From Saprospiraceae bacterium (GTDB lineage Bacteria > Bacteroidota > Bacteroidia > Chitinophagales > Saprospiraceae), in assembly GCA_016717145.1 (NCBI GenBank), contig JADKGD010000074.1:109504-173503 (forward strand): a stretch of DNA of 64,000 bases, in the 5' to 3' direction. The notes under the pieces are model-generated. The model was not told the DNA's origin, did no database searches, and saw only the letters and a program-made list of their open reading frames with translations. The position numbers and the translations under genes were made by a program. How positions within the stretch are numbered: position 1 is the first letter of the stretch; every line of letters starts with the position of its first letter. Below, in pieces: positions 49,146 through 59,797 of the stretch.

Positions 49146-51161
49146 CTATACTTTCTTTTTTAATGAATTGAGCTCATCTCTTAATTCAGCTGCAGTTATA
49201 AAATCGAGCTCTTTTGCGGCTTTCTTCATCTTGATTTCGGTTTCTGAAATAAGTTTATTCAGTTGGTCTTTTGACATTAAAGCAATAATAGGATCTGCAG
49301 CAAGGAATGATCTGTCTTCAGGTTCAATGTATGCCATAGGTTCTTTACCTCGAATATCTAAAATAGATTTTTGGCTCATAATGTCTTCCCGTGATTTGAA
49401 TATTGTCGTAGGGGTCATGCCATGATCTTGATTATAAGAAATTTGGATAGCCCTCCGTCTATTCGTCTCATCTATAGTCATTTGCATACTTGCAGTGACT
49501 TTATCAGCATAAAAAATAACCAGACCATTGGAATTTCTGGCAGCCCTTCCTGCCGTTTGTGTCAGTGATCGGTTATTTCTCAAAAACCCTTCTTTATCTG
49601 CATCCAAAACAGCAACCAATGATACTTCGGGCAAATCCAATCCTTCTCTAAGCAGATTGACCCCAACAAGCACATCAAATACGCCAAGCCTGAGGTCTCT
49701 CAATATCTCTACCCTATCCATGGTCTCCACTTCAGAATGAATATATCTGACTTTTACATTCAATTTTGTGAGATATTTTGTCAATTCTTCTGCCATTCTT
49801 TTAGTTAGCGTTGTGACCAAAACTCTTTCATCTTTTTCGATTCGCCTTTGAATTTCTTCAAGCAGATCGTCAATCTGATTTATACTGGATCTGACTTCTA
49901 TAGGCGGATCAAGTAAGCCGGTTGGCCTGACAATCTGTTCCACCACAATACCTTCTGTTTGTTGCAATTCAAAATCTCCCGGAGTAGCACTTACATAAAC
50001 TACCTGGTTTATGACGGACTCAAACTCTTCAAAACTTAATGGTCGATTATCCATGGCAGATGGAAGTCTGAACCCAAAGTTTACCAGATTTATTTTCCTT
50101 GCTCTATCACCCCCCCACATACCACGTACCTGAGGAAGTGTAACATGACTTTCGTCAATTATCATTAAGTAGTCTTCAGGAAAATAGTCCAATAAGCAAA
50201 ATGGCCTTGTACCTTGACGACGACCATCAAAGAATCTTGAATAGTTCTCAATCCCATTACAATACCCCAATTCTCTAATCATTTCAAGGTCGAAAGTAAC
50301 ACGTTCTTTTATACGCTGGGCTTCCAAATACCTGCCTTCTGCTTCAAAAAATCTTTCATGATTGTATAACTCATCTTCGATATCTTTGATTACCTGATTT
50401 AATCGATCCTTAGGCGCAACATAAAGATTTGCCGGAAATATTGCCGCATGATCAAGGGACATAATTCGTTTTCCACTTTCCGTTTCCAGTTGTTCAATAA
50501 CCTCTATTTCATCACCAAAAAATATTACCCTGTAACCATAATCAACATAAGGCAAATTTATATCTACTGTATCTCCTTTAACCCTAAAAGTAGCCCGTTT
50601 GAAGTCAGTTTCAGTTCTGGAATATAAACTTTCCACCAAACTATATAAAAAAGCATTTCGACTTATTGTTTGACCTTTTTCAATCCTAATAATGCCCATT
50701 TTATAATCTTCAGGATTACCCATTCCATAGATACATGACACTGAGGAAACAATAATTACATCTCTCCTACCTGACAGCAGTGATGATGTCGCTCTGAGCC
50801 TAAGTTTATCTATTTGTTCGTTGACCTGCAGATCTTTCTCAATATAAGTATCCGAATGTGTGATATATGCTTCCGGTTGATAATAATCATAATATGAAAC
50901 AAAAAATTCGACAGCATTATCAGGGAAGAACTCGCATAATTCTGCGTATAATTGTGCAGTAAGCGTCTTATTATGTGTTAAAACCAAGGTTGGCTTTTCT
51001 ACCGCTGCAATGACATTTGCCATTGTAAAAGTCTTTCCAGAACCTGTAACGCCAAGCAAAACCTGTGCACGTTCATTATTTGTCAATCCATCTATTAACT
51101 GAGCGATTGCCTTTGGTTGATCTCCTGTAGGTTTATAATGAGAAGTTAAATTAAATGACAT
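49146..51161 (-). CDS. uvrB: UvrABC system protein B
   Basis: Damage-verifying helicase-like subunit of nucleotide excision repair, about 671 aa. The start MSFNLTSHYKPTGDQPKAI at 51161 matches the family; upstream in-frame codons are discounted. Walker A GVTGSGKTF, beta-hairpin region YYDYYQPEAYI, DESH box IIDESHVTLPQ, GRAARN and a C-terminal UVR domain (ELRDELNSLKKK) are all present. Confidence 0.97.
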   Translation of the reverse strand: MSFNLTSHYKPTGDQPKAIAQLIDGLTNNERAQVLLGVTGSGKTFTMANVIAAVEKPTLVLTHNKTLTAQLYAELCEFFPDNAVEFFVSYYDYYQPEAYITHSDTYIEKDLQVNEQIDKLRLRATSSLLSGRRDVIIVSSVSCIYGMGNPEDYKMGIIRIEKGQTISRNAFLYSLVESLYSRTETDFKRATFRVKGDTVDINLPYVDYGYRVIFFGDEIEVIEQLETESGKRIMSLDHAAIFPANLYVAPKDRLNQVIKDIEDELYNHERFFEAEGRYLEAQRIKERVTFDLEMIRELGYCNGIENYSRFFDGRRQGTRPFCLLDYFPEDYLMIIDESHVTLPQVRGMWGGDRARKINLVNFGFRLPSAMDNRPLSFEEFESVINQVVYVSATPGDFELQQTEGIVVEQIVRPTGLLDPPIEVRSSINQIDDLLEEIQRRIEKDERVLVTTLTKRMAEELTKYLTKLNVKVRYIHSEVETMDRVEILRDLRLGVFDVLVGVNLLREGLDLPEVSLVAVLDADKEGFLRNNRSLTQTAGRAARNSNGLVIFYADKVTASMQMTIDETNRRRAIQISYNQDHGMTPTTIFKSREDIMSQKSILDIRGKEPMAYIEPEDRSFLAADPIIALMSKDQLNKLISETEIKMKKAAKELDFITAAELRDELNSLKKKV

Positions 51162-51234
51162 AAAAAGGATGCATAAATAATCTAAATATTTTATCAAAAA
51201 TCTGATGTCAATTAAAAAACATACATTGCAAAAT

Positions 51235-52887
51235 CTAAGTTTGCAGTATGCCAGGATTAAATTTTTCTACTGTGCCGGAGTTGGCCATTTCAATGCCTAA
51301 AGAAATAAACTCCCTGGTTTTACGGGGATCAATTATAGCATCAACCCATAATCTCGATGCAGCGTAATAAGCTGATGTCTGTTTATCATATTTTTCCTTT
51401 GTTTTTTCAAACAAGGTTTGTTCAGATACAGGATCAGGCGCTAATCCTTTTTTCTGTAACGTTGATACTTGGATTTGTGTCAATACTCTTGCAGCTTGTG
51501 TCCCTCCCATTACCGCTATTTTTGCTGTTGGCCAAGCAACTATTAACCTTGGATCATATGCTTTGCCACACATGGCATAATTTCCGGCCCCATAAGAATT
51601 CCCCATTACAATGGTAAATTTTGGAACAGTTGAATTTGCTACCGCATTGACCATTTTGGCACCATCTTTAATAATTCCTCCATGTTCTGAACGACGACCA
51701 ACCATAAAACCGGTAACATCATGCAGGAAAATAAGGGGTATCTTTTTTTGATTACAATTCATTATAAATCTGGTGGCTTTGTCAGCTGAATCAGAATAAA
51801 TAACGCCTCCGAATTGCATCTCTTTTGCAGCATTTTTTAGTACCAATCTTTGATTTGCTACTATGCCTACAGACCATCCATCGATTCTGGCATAGGCACA
51901 AATTATCGTCTTCCCGTAATCTTCCTTATATTGAAGCAAGTCAGAGTCATCTACTACCCTTTTTAAAATTTCTGTAACATCATATGGTTTAGTTGAGTTT
52001 TCAGGAAATAATCCCAAAATCTCATCCTGGCTAAACTTTGGTTTGTTAGAAGCTATTCGATCAAATCCTGCTTTCTCAAAATGTCCCTGTTTAGATATTA
52101 GTTTTCTGATTGTGTCGAGACAGGTTTTATCGTCAGGCATCCTATAATCTGTCACACCCGAAACTTCACAATGTGTCTTTGCCCCACCCAATGTTTCCTG
52201 ATCAATATCTTCTCCGATGGCAGCTTTCACTAAATATGGACCAGCCAAAAAAATAGACCCGGTACCTTCAACGATCAGTGCTTCATCAGACATAATGGGT
52301 AAATAAGCCCCTCCGGCAACACAGCTCCCCATGATTGCAGCTATCTGAGGAATACCCATTGAAGACATTTTTGCATTGTTTCTAAACATCCTTCCAAAGT
52401 GCTCTTTGTCCGGAAATATTTCATCTTGTAGTGGTAAAAACACTCCTGCACTATCTACTAAATAGATAACCGGAATGCGGTTTTCCATAGCTATTTCTTG
52501 TGCGCGTAAATTCTTTTTGCCAGTGATCGGAAACCATGCCCCAGCTTTTACAGTCGCATCATTTGCAACTATCATAACCACTCTACCTGCGACTTTTCCT
52601 AAGCCTGTTACAACACCTCCAGCCGGACAACCTCCGTATTCAGCATACATCTCATACCCTGCAAATGCACCAACTTCATAAAAAAAAGTTCCCTCATCAA
52701 TCAGATAACTAATCCGTTCACGTGCTGTCATTTTACCTTCTTCGTGCAACTTTTTAATCCTTTCATGGCCGCCACCTTCATAAATTTTTTCCAATTTGTA
52801 TAGTACATCTGAAATTTCAAGCTGGTGCTTGTCTTCATTTTTATTAAATTCCAGATCAATTTTTTGCATCACAAATTGGGTTTTCAT
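51235..52887 (-). CDS. Acyl-CoA carboxylase beta (carboxyltransferase) subunit
   Basis: Biotin-dependent carboxyltransferase of 550 aa. LPLQDEIFPDKEHFGRMF, MGSCVAGGAYLPIMSDEALI, GGAKTHCEVSGVTDY and FLHDVTGFMVGRRSEHGGIIKDGAKMV place it in the methylcrotonyl-/propionyl-CoA carboxylase beta group, nearer to the methylcrotonyl type. No biotin carboxylase subunit is in the window. Likely role is leucine or propionate catabolism. Confidence 0.9.
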   Translation of the reverse strand: MKTQFVMQKIDLEFNKNEDKHQLEISDVLYKLEKIYEGGGHERIKKLHEEGKMTARERISYLIDEGTFFYEVGAFAGYEMYAEYGGCPAGGVVTGLGKVAGRVVMIVANDATVKAGAWFPITGKKNLRAQEIAMENRIPVIYLVDSAGVFLPLQDEIFPDKEHFGRMFRNNAKMSSMGIPQIAAIMGSCVAGGAYLPIMSDEALIVEGTGSIFLAGPYLVKAAIGEDIDQETLGGAKTHCEVSGVTDYRMPDDKTCLDTIRKLISKQGHFEKAGFDRIASNKPKFSQDEILGLFPENSTKPYDVTEILKRVVDDSDLLQYKEDYGKTIICAYARIDGWSVGIVANQRLVLKNAAKEMQFGGVIYSDSADKATRFIMNCNQKKIPLIFLHDVTGFMVGRRSEHGGIIKDGAKMVNAVANSTVPKFTIVMGNSYGAGNYAMCGKAYDPRLIVAWPTAKIAVMGGTQAARVLTQIQVSTLQKKGLAPDPVSEQTLFEKTKEKYDKQTSAYYAASRLWVDAIIDPRKTREFISLGIEMANSGTVEKFNPGILQT

Positions 52888-52951
52888 TTGGGTAAAGTTA
52901 CGAATCTTTGCGATCCGCGCTATATGATAGAAACAAATATCAATAAAGTTT

Positions 52952-54388
52952 TTATTTTATCATAACAAAGGTATATGGATATTCTCCCGGATATTTTTTA
53001 TATAAGCCGTCGAGGATAATTGTTTTACCTCTATTGAATTCCAACGTTTTAATCAGATTAGCAAGAGATGTGATTTCGTTATTATTAATTTTAGTGATGA
53101 TGTATCCTGGCTCCATCCTTGTATTTCCAATGATACTTCCGTTTTTAACACTGACAACCATCACACCGGAACGAGAAAATACTGTTTTTTCTAATTTATC
53201 TAAATCCCTGAGTTCAAATCCCAAATCTTTAAGCAAAGCATGATCAGAAACAGCTACTAAATCAGTCGAATTGATTTGATTTTTTAACACCGCTTTTAAT
53301 ACACTTTTCTCCTTATTTCTCACATATACCATATTAATCACACTACCAGGTCTGTAATTGGCCAATTGTTCCATAAATTCTGCAATATTGGAGGTCTTAA
53401 CATTATTTATACTGATCACAACATCTTCATTTTTAAGTCCCGCTTCAAATGCACCTCCATTTTTAAAAACGGACGCAATAAATACCCCGGAAACCTCAGT
53501 TAAACCCAAGTCCTGAGCCATTATACTACTAACATTTTCAATCTCAATGCCTAGCCAACCTCTTTGTACAACACCATATTGTTTAAGGTCTGAAACTATT
53601 TTATTAGCTAGATTAGAAGGAATGGCAAAAGAAAATCCCTCATACTTACCTCCGGTACTTAGGATTGCTGTACATATGCCTACCAAATCTCCTCTTGTAT
53701 TTATTAATGCTCCACCACTATTGCCGGGATTTACTGCAGCGTCGGTCTGAATAAAAGATTCGATACCCTGGTTTTCCAGAATATTTATATTTCGGGCTTT
53801 AGCACTTACTATACCTGCCGTAACGGTTGATTGTAATTTAAATGGATTACCTATTGCCATAACCCATTCACCCACCAATAAAGAATCAGAATTACCAAAC
53901 ATCAAATAATCGAGATTTTGTGCTTCAATTTTTAGCAAAGCAAGATCAGAACTGACATCGGAACCAATAATCTCAGCATTAAAAACCCTATTATCATTTA
54001 ACATGATTTCAATGTTTTTTGAGCTGTGTATTACATGTTCGTTTGTAATAATATAACCATCATTACTAATGATTACGCCCGACCCGGATGTCGAATTATT
54101 TATTCGAATATCATTATTGTCATAAGCTGCTCCGTCGGATTTTATGAAAACTACTGCTTTCCTGCTTTCTTTTGCGGCTTGAATAAAATCGGTAGGTTCA
54201 GATGATCTATAAGTTTTTATAAATCTGTCGGAAAACTGAATTTCCCGTTCAGCAACCGCATATGCTTTGGCTACGGCATCCGCCGAAAGATCTGAACCAT
54301 AACTAAAGTGATACACCACTAAAGATAGCACCGAAATTATAAGTGAACCAACACATCCCAGCAAAAAATAATAAATTTTATCCTTCAA
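52952..54388 (-). CDS. HtrA/DegP-like periplasmic serine protease
   Basis: 478 aa: an N-terminal membrane helix (about 7-27), a trypsin-like domain (about 65-260) and two PDZ-like domains (about 275-365 and 385-478). Triad: His in ITNEHVIHSS, Asp in SSDLALLKI, Ser in NPGNSGGALI. PDZ1 begins GWLGIEIENVS. Role: envelope protein quality control. The gene is monocistronic, with its own -7 box. Confidence 0.92.
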   Translation of the reverse strand: MKDKIYYFLLGCVGSLIISVLSLVVYHFSYGSDLSADAVAKAYAVAEREIQFSDRFIKTYRSSEPTDFIQAAKESRKAVVFIKSDGAAYDNNDIRINNSTSGSGVIISNDGYIITNEHVIHSSKNIEIMLNDNRVFNAEIIGSDVSSDLALLKIEAQNLDYLMFGNSDSLLVGEWVMAIGNPFKLQSTVTAGIVSAKARNINILENQGIESFIQTDAAVNPGNSGGALINTRGDLVGICTAILSTGGKYEGFSFAIPSNLANKIVSDLKQYGVVQRGWLGIEIENVSSIMAQDLGLTEVSGVFIASVFKNGGAFEAGLKNEDVVISINNVKTSNIAEFMEQLANYRPGSVINMVYVRNKEKSVLKAVLKNQINSTDLVAVSDHALLKDLGFELRDLDKLEKTVFSRSGVMVVSVKNGSIIGNTRMEPGYIITKINNNEITSLANLIKTLEFNRGKTIILDGLYKKYPGEYPYTFVMIK

Positions 54389-54419
54389 GTTATATATATA
54401 ATTTTATTTAAATGTGATG

Positions 54420-54427
54420 CAAATATA
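54420..54427 (-). promoter_or_regulatory. -7 box TATATTTG for the HtrA gene
   Basis: Exact TAnnTTTG match on the minus strand, 31 bp before the ATG at 54388. Confidence 0.5.
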
Positions 54428-54460
54428 GCGGATTTTTTTCATTTAGGTGCCAAAATCCAT

Positions 54461-54468
54461 TACATTTG
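54461..54468 (+). promoter_or_regulatory. -7 box TACATTTG for dapF
   Basis: Exact TAnnTTTG match on the plus strand, about 67 bp before the dapF ATG at 54536. It is divergent from the HtrA box. Confidence 0.5.
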
Positions 54469-54535
54469 ACGCACTAATAGACTATAACGTCTTTTTATGC
54501 CATTTAGGTTTTAAAAATCTGTTAATTTATGTATA

Positions 54536-55321
54536 ATGCTTATTAAATTTACTAAATATCAGGGCACTGGAAATGATTTTGTTATGATTGATAACAGAGA
54601 CTTTTTGTTTTCTAATCACAACAATGTCAATTTGATTAAAAAATTATGTGACAGGAGATTTGGTATAGGAGCTGATGGCCTTATACTACTTGAAAAATCC
54701 GGCATTTCTGATTTTAAAATGGTATATTTCAATTCTGATGGTCAACAAAGCACAATGTGTGGTAATGGAGGACGATGCTTGATTCATTTTGCCTGGAAAT
54801 CAGGTATTATTACAAATGAAACTATTTTTGAAGCTGTTGATGGTTTACATTTGGGAAAGATATTGAAAAACGGCATAATAAGTTTACAAATGTCAGATGT
54901 CAGGGCCGTTGAAGAAAGGGGAAACGATGTTTTTATTTTAAATACAGGATCGCCACACTATGTTCAATGTGTTAAAGATATGCCGAAAGACATCAAAGCA
55001 TCCGGAAGTGCCATCAGATATTCTGATGAATTTAAAAAAGAAGGTATAAACGTAAATTTCGCCAAGTTAAATTCTGATCAATCAATTGACATATCAACCT
55101 ATGAAAGAGGCGTAGAAGACGAAACGTATTCATGTGGAACAGGTGTAACAGCAACTGCATTGATAAGTATACTAATCAATAAAAAAATGGCTATTCCTGT
55201 AACAGTTATTACAAAAGGTGGCAAATTATCGGTAAGTTTTAAACATAACAGTCAAGGTTTTTCTGACATCTGGCTGACCGGCGCGGCAGAGAAAGTATAT
55301 CATGGTGTTCTGGAAATTTAA
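54536..55321 (+). CDS. dapF: Diaminopimelate epimerase
   Basis: Interconverts LL- and meso-diaminopimelate for lysine and peptidoglycan. 261 aa. YQGTGNDFVMIDN and the two catalytic Cys in MCGNGGRC and YSCGTGVTA are present. Stop is 9 bp from the convergent TonB receptor stop. Confidence 0.96.
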   Translation: MLIKFTKYQGTGNDFVMIDNRDFLFSNHNNVNLIKKLCDRRFGIGADGLILLEKSGISDFKMVYFNSDGQQSTMCGNGGRCLIHFAWKSGIITNETIFEAVDGLHLGKILKNGIISLQMSDVRAVEERGNDVFILNTGSPHYVQCVKDMPKDIKASGSAIRYSDEFKKEGINVNFAKLNSDQSIDISTYERGVEDETYSCGTGVTATALISILINKKMAIPVTVITKGGKLSVSFKHNSQGFSDIWLTGAAEKVYHGVLEI

Positions 55322-55330
55322 GTATGTTAT

Positions 55331-58003
55331 TTACTCTATCGTAATGGATAGACTTAGATTTAAAGTTCTGTCCAATTGAGATACATCTGAACCAAGAATG
55401 GTGTTGAAAGGGTTCTGACCACTATTTTGAGGTGGCAATTGAAAAACAAACTGTCGGTATTTAACATTTGTATGATCAAACAGATTGAAAACTGACATTC
55501 CGATTCTGGCTTTTTGCTTTAATAAAATAAGTTTATAACCTATGCCTAAATCGACCCGACTGTAATCAGGTAATCTTTTTATGTAATCTCTTATCTGCAG
55601 TTTATTTCTATCGACATTCGCATTAAGTACTGATAAATCCAGATATGGACGTCCCGAGGCACCTATGAGTGTGAGAGAAAAGTCAAAGTTAGCATATGAG
55701 TACACGTTTAACCATTTAAATTGATGTCGGCTATCTTCAGCAGAAGTAAAATATTGATTGTTAAATATTTCATTAAATTTATTTTCAGATTTGCTGAGTG
55801 TATAATTTACCATAGATAAAAAACTTTTATTTTCATACACCATTGACAAATCTACACCAAATACCCGACTATAGCCTGAAAATAGTTTATAGGAATTTTG
55901 CTGAACGGGATTGTTGGTTTGTCTTAACCCGGGTGTCCGTGTTACGTGAGTGATCGCTCCGTCCAGAGTCCTGTAGTATGCTTCTAAATCCATCGAAAAC
56001 TTTGAAAAACGACGCCATGATCCAAGCATATAATTACGGCCAATACCTATCGGAATATTATTACCATTACTTATTGCAAAAAACTGTTGTTTTTGCCCCA
56101 AAAGATTTTCATGATCTAATTGTCTGATAAGTTGCACTTGTCGCCCGAAAGAAGATTTCAACATCCACTTTTCATCTATATAAAAAGATACAAATAATTG
56201 GGGCAAAACAAAAATCTTATCGAGTGATGGGAAATATGTACTTCGAAATGCAGGCTGTATCAATAAGCCTTCCTTCTTCCCAACAGAGAATTGGCCAAAA
56301 ATGCTGGATTCATTTCCATTTTTATTGATTTCTAAAATCGGTTTTTTATCGTTTTCAAGATATAACTCATTATCGTGTGTGATGTGCTCCAGTCCAATTT
56401 GTATGTTATTAGCACCTTTATGATGAAATATGATTTTCCCACCACTATCTTTGATAAAATTATTATTTAAAATAGTTACAGTATCTTTTTTAAACTCACC
56501 ACCTGGAAATTTTTCAATTAGAAAGCTAAAAATATCATATGAGCTGGAATATTTTGTGTTATATACATTGGCTGTGATATCATACTTATCTGCATGAAAA
56601 GCGTAATTAATGCCGAATGACATATTGTCCCACTTACTTTCCTGTTTAAATAACTCTTCATTAGTGCTCATGTTTTTTCGTTTGTATGTAATGTTATATT
56701 TATCAACAAAACGATCAGAACTTCTAAATAAATTTAAGTCTATAAAATGTTTCTTTGTATTAAAAAATAATTTTGTGTTAAAATCATAAAAATCAAATGC
56801 CGGCTTTGATACAATCAGATTTTTTATATTTTGCATTGCAGTGTTTGTAGTCGGTACATTGTCCCTTTGCTTAAGGTCATACAATTTGGTTTTTACCAGG
56901 TCTGTATATGTTTTCCTTCCAGAAATAATAATCCCGGAATTTTCTGAAAATGGAATTGAAGAAGCTATACCTGAATTTAAAAGATTCAAATCAATAATTG
57001 TGCTAAATTTGTTGACGGAGTTTTTTCCCTCCAGTTTCAACATGCCGCTTGTTCGACCACCATATTCTATTGGAATATTATTTTTATAAAGTGAGACTTT
57101 GTCAATAAACTGACCGTTGAAAGCACCAAATAGTCCATAGAAATGATCTGCTTTATATATGGGCATATTATCTAAAACCAGAAGTGTAGCTTCTTCATTT
57201 GAACCACGAATTCTTAAACTTGAACTCGCATCATTTGTTGAATTTATCCCTGACATCAATTGCATGGACCGCAATACGTCTTTTGTAAAAATGCTGGCTC
57301 TTGCCAAATGATCCATCATAGTTTTTTCAAATAAAACAGATTGATTTTTATTCAAACTTAGAGATCTTTTTGCGGTTTGTATGGTAACCTGAAAAACATC
57401 AACAGGCTTTGAAACCAATGAGATATCACGATATGCTTGCTCAGGGTCAATAATTAATACCTTATCCTGATGGGAAAGAGAGTGAATATATAATTTGTTG
57501 CCTTTGAGCGATTTTGGAAGTTTAATAAAACAATCGCCCTGATCATCAGAAAATGCAAAATATTTTCTGCTATCATCATATATTGAAGCATAAGATAATG
57601 GCTGCCCATCCAGGTTATCTCTTATTTTAAGGTGAAGATTAAACATCACGGCATTCTCAATATCTTTTAGCTCGGATCTTACCAGATAAGAATGGTCACC
57701 ATTATCAACATATTCCAATTGATAAGTCAAACAAATTTTTTCGATTAATGCGGTAATACTTTCAGCAATTAAAATTTTATTTGCGGTGGCTTTTATCTGA
57801 TCAAGGGAAGGACTGAAGGCGATCAAAAAACCATATCTATTTGAAGCTGCTTTTAGCGTTTCGGCGCAAGATTTATTTTTATCAATTGTAAAAATACAAT
57901 TAACCTTCGATTGAGATTGTGCTGCATGAATATTACTAAAGAACCATAATGTCACTAAAGCTATCAAATCAACATATATTTTTATCTTTCTGATACCCAA
58001 CAT
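55331..58003 (-). CDS. TonB-dependent receptor with STN signalling domain
   Basis: Outer-membrane receptor, about 890 aa. ATG 58003 (MLGIRKIKIYVDLIALVTLW), preferred over the TTG at 58021 because a -7 box lies at 58024-58031. The signal peptide ends IHAA, with Gln after it. STN domain at about 35-110 (NCIFTIDKNKSCAETLKAA), a regulatory-like domain at 125-210, then plug (INSTNDASSSLRIRGSNEEA) and barrel. STN domains contact FecR-type anti-sigma factors, which are encoded just upstream. No SusD partner follows. Ligand unknown. Confidence 0.87.
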   Translation of the reverse strand: MLGIRKIKIYVDLIALVTLWFFSNIHAAQSQSKVNCIFTIDKNKSCAETLKAASNRYGFLIAFSPSLDQIKATANKILIAESITALIEKICLTYQLEYVDNGDHSYLVRSELKDIENAVMFNLHLKIRDNLDGQPLSYASIYDDSRKYFAFSDDQGDCFIKLPKSLKGNKLYIHSLSHQDKVLIIDPEQAYRDISLVSKPVDVFQVTIQTAKRSLSLNKNQSVLFEKTMMDHLARASIFTKDVLRSMQLMSGINSTNDASSSLRIRGSNEEATLLVLDNMPIYKADHFYGLFGAFNGQFIDKVSLYKNNIPIEYGGRTSGMLKLEGKNSVNKFSTIIDLNLLNSGIASSIPFSENSGIIISGRKTYTDLVKTKLYDLKQRDNVPTTNTAMQNIKNLIVSKPAFDFYDFNTKLFFNTKKHFIDLNLFRSSDRFVDKYNITYKRKNMSTNEELFKQESKWDNMSFGINYAFHADKYDITANVYNTKYSSSYDIFSFLIEKFPGGEFKKDTVTILNNNFIKDSGGKIIFHHKGANNIQIGLEHITHDNELYLENDKKPILEINKNGNESSIFGQFSVGKKEGLLIQPAFRSTYFPSLDKIFVLPQLFVSFYIDEKWMLKSSFGRQVQLIRQLDHENLLGQKQQFFAISNGNNIPIGIGRNYMLGSWRRFSKFSMDLEAYYRTLDGAITHVTRTPGLRQTNNPVQQNSYKLFSGYSRVFGVDLSMVYENKSFLSMVNYTLSKSENKFNEIFNNQYFTSAEDSRHQFKWLNVYSYANFDFSLTLIGASGRPYLDLSVLNANVDRNKLQIRDYIKRLPDYSRVDLGIGYKLILLKQKARIGMSVFNLFDHTNVKYRQFVFQLPPQNSGQNPFNTILGSDVSQLDRTLNLSLSITIE

Positions 58004-58023
58004 TTTTAAAATATTATGCAAAA

Positions 58024-58031
58024 CAAAGGTA
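58024..58031 (-). promoter_or_regulatory. -7 box TACCTTTG for the STN receptor gene
   Basis: Exact TAnnTTTG match on the minus strand, 20 bp before ATG 58003 and between the FecR stop and the receptor start. The receptor may thus be transcribed apart from the regulators. Confidence 0.45.
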
Positions 58032-58068
58032 TGCCTTTAAGTGCACGGATCTTTAAAAAACCGTATTG

Positions 58069-59061
58069 TTATTTATTTATTTTTGTAATAATTGCCTTAT
58101 TGCCTTGTAGATTATATTGCAAACTCAAAGGCCACGTTATAGAATATAGTGCATCATTTAAATTACCCTTCCTAAAGAACCCGGTATATTTTATTCCTTT
58201 GAATTCATCCGATACAAACGTGGTCACATTAAATTGTCTTTCAAGTTCTTTCAAAACATGCTGAAGTTCAACGTCCTCGAAAGTATAAATCCCTTCCAAC
58301 CATGTAATTTGATTTGGTGTATTGTCATGTCCATCCTTAATCTCCAGTAAACCATTTTTCAATAACGATTTATCCCCGGGTAAAAGAGTTACAGAAGACT
58401 CAGAACCTGCACTTGTAACCTCAACTTTACCAGTTTTGCAGATAACTTCAAAAGTATTATCTCTTGAATTAACACTGAAACTTGTGCCTAAAACTTCTAC
58501 AATACCTTTATCAGATTGAACAGAAAACTTACTTCCTTTTTTTACCTCAAAAAAAGCCAAGCCTTTCATATGAACGATACGTTCTTTATTCCAGTTATGC
58601 TCATTGAATGAAATAGATGTTTCTGCATTGAGTTTTACTTTTGAACCATCAGGTAATGTCTGAACAAATTCTTCAGCAATTCCTGTACTTACATTATGAC
58701 TATCCGACATCCCAGGTTTGAATATAATTATCATTGCAATACAAGCTGCCGCTAAAACTGCTATGGCCCAATTTAAACTGAATAATTGTTTGACTTTACC
58801 TTTTTCTTGTGAAACGTCGTAAGCTGTACTGTCTGAAATACGTGTCCATAAAGCTTCAGTATCGAGGCTATGATGTTCTGCAAAATCAATATTACGTACC
58901 AATTTAATACATTCATTTATCGAGTCCATCTTATCCAAATGATCATCAACAAATGCTGACCATTGCACATCGTCAATTACAAACTCTGATTTTACCCAAG
59001 AAATGAAAGAATCATCTTCAAGTAAATTGTTTTTAAATTCGTGTAAATCTTTATTTCCCAT
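58069..59061 (-). CDS. FecR-family anti-sigma factor
   Basis: 330 aa inner-membrane regulator. A cytoplasmic N-terminal part (1-90) is followed by one membrane helix at about 95-115 (NWAIAVLAAACIAMIIIF), a periplasmic FecR domain (TLPDGSKVKLNAETSISF, VEVLGTSFSVNSRD, GKVEVTSAG) and a C-terminal STN-like DUF (VLKELERQFNVTT). It should relay receptor occupancy to the sigma factor next to it. Confidence 0.9.
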   Translation of the reverse strand: MGNKDLHEFKNNLLEDDSFISWVKSEFVIDDVQWSAFVDDHLDKMDSINECIKLVRNIDFAEHHSLDTEALWTRISDSTAYDVSQEKGKVKQLFSLNWAIAVLAAACIAMIIIFKPGMSDSHNVSTGIAEEFVQTLPDGSKVKLNAETSISFNEHNWNKERIVHMKGLAFFEVKKGSKFSVQSDKGIVEVLGTSFSVNSRDNTFEVICKTGKVEVTSAGSESSVTLLPGDKSLLKNGLLEIKDGHDNTPNQITWLEGIYTFEDVELQHVLKELERQFNVTTFVSDEFKGIKYTGFFRKGNLNDALYSITWPLSLQYNLQGNKAIITKINK

Positions 59062-59130
59062 ATTATTTATGATCTGCTACATTTATTAAAGTATAATTTG
59101 GGTATTTTGTACTCATCATTTTTAAAAATA

Positions 59131-59696
59131 TTACTTTAGATACATAATTAACAATATGGCAGACACTATATTTTCTCTTAGAATCAGAATTCCTTTGGAA
59201 ATTAGATTTCTTACCGACTGATAATTTATATTCATTATTTCACAAATCTGTTCATAATTCATTTCTTCATAATATTTTAAATAGATGGCTTCACGTTGTC
59301 TGCTGCTCAACTGTTCAAATGCAGTGTGCAGTCTGGCCTTATTTGTTGAATTGGTTTCCTCCTGAATTAAAATGTCTTCAATCGAAATACTAAATTCTGT
59401 TTCATCATTTTCCACATTTGTATAGGAGGTTGTTTTCATATCCTTTTCAATGCGTTTTATTAAATCCCTTCTTGCTGATACACATAGGTATTTAATAATG
59501 GAATCCATATTCCCGAGGAATCTCTTCTCTGCCAAATCTGCACAAAAAGATCATGTAGGGTATCTTCTATTAATTCGATGTCCTTAGTAAATTTTTTACA
59601 ATAGTTTTCCAAATCTCTTATATGGCGATCATAGATTTCTTTGAACGCTTTTTGTTCTCCATTTTTAAGTTTTGACCACAATGTAAGATCATCCAT
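59131..59696 (-). CDS. ECF RNA polymerase sigma factor (FecI-like), one frameshift
   Basis: About 188 aa. The start is MDDLTLWSKLKNGEQKAFKE at 59696, downstream of the -7 box at 59733-59740. The region 2 segment DTLHDLFVQIWQRRD is followed by an indel near 59516-59520; corrected, RRDSLGNMDSIIKYLCVSARRDL. Region 4 reads LSSRQREAIYLKYYEEMNYEQICEIMNI. It lies 69 bp upstream of the FecR gene. Probably activates the receptor set when ligand is bound. Confidence 0.88.
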
Positions 59697-59732
59697 GTAT
59701 AAAAAATTTAGACTTAGACAGATTTTATGGTT

Positions 59733-59740
59733 CAAAGTTA
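59733..59740 (-). promoter_or_regulatory. -7 box TAACTTTG for the sigma factor gene
   Basis: Exact TAnnTTTG match on the minus strand; supports the start at 59696 rather than the upstream in-frame codons. Confidence 0.45.
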
Positions 59741-59764
59741 AAAGATTAATCAACTAATAAATCA

Positions 59765-59772
59765 TATATTTG
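59765..59772 (+). promoter_or_regulatory. -7 box TATATTTG for yajC
   Basis: Exact TAnnTTTG match on the plus strand, 25 bp before the yajC ATG at 59798. Confidence 0.5.
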
Positions 59773-59797
59773 CAACTTAATACCAGAATACATTCTT

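Noticed and set aside
49168..49425. Plus-strand open frames inside uvrB and other long genes
   Set aside because: They are antisense shadows of strongly supported coding sequences and resemble no family.
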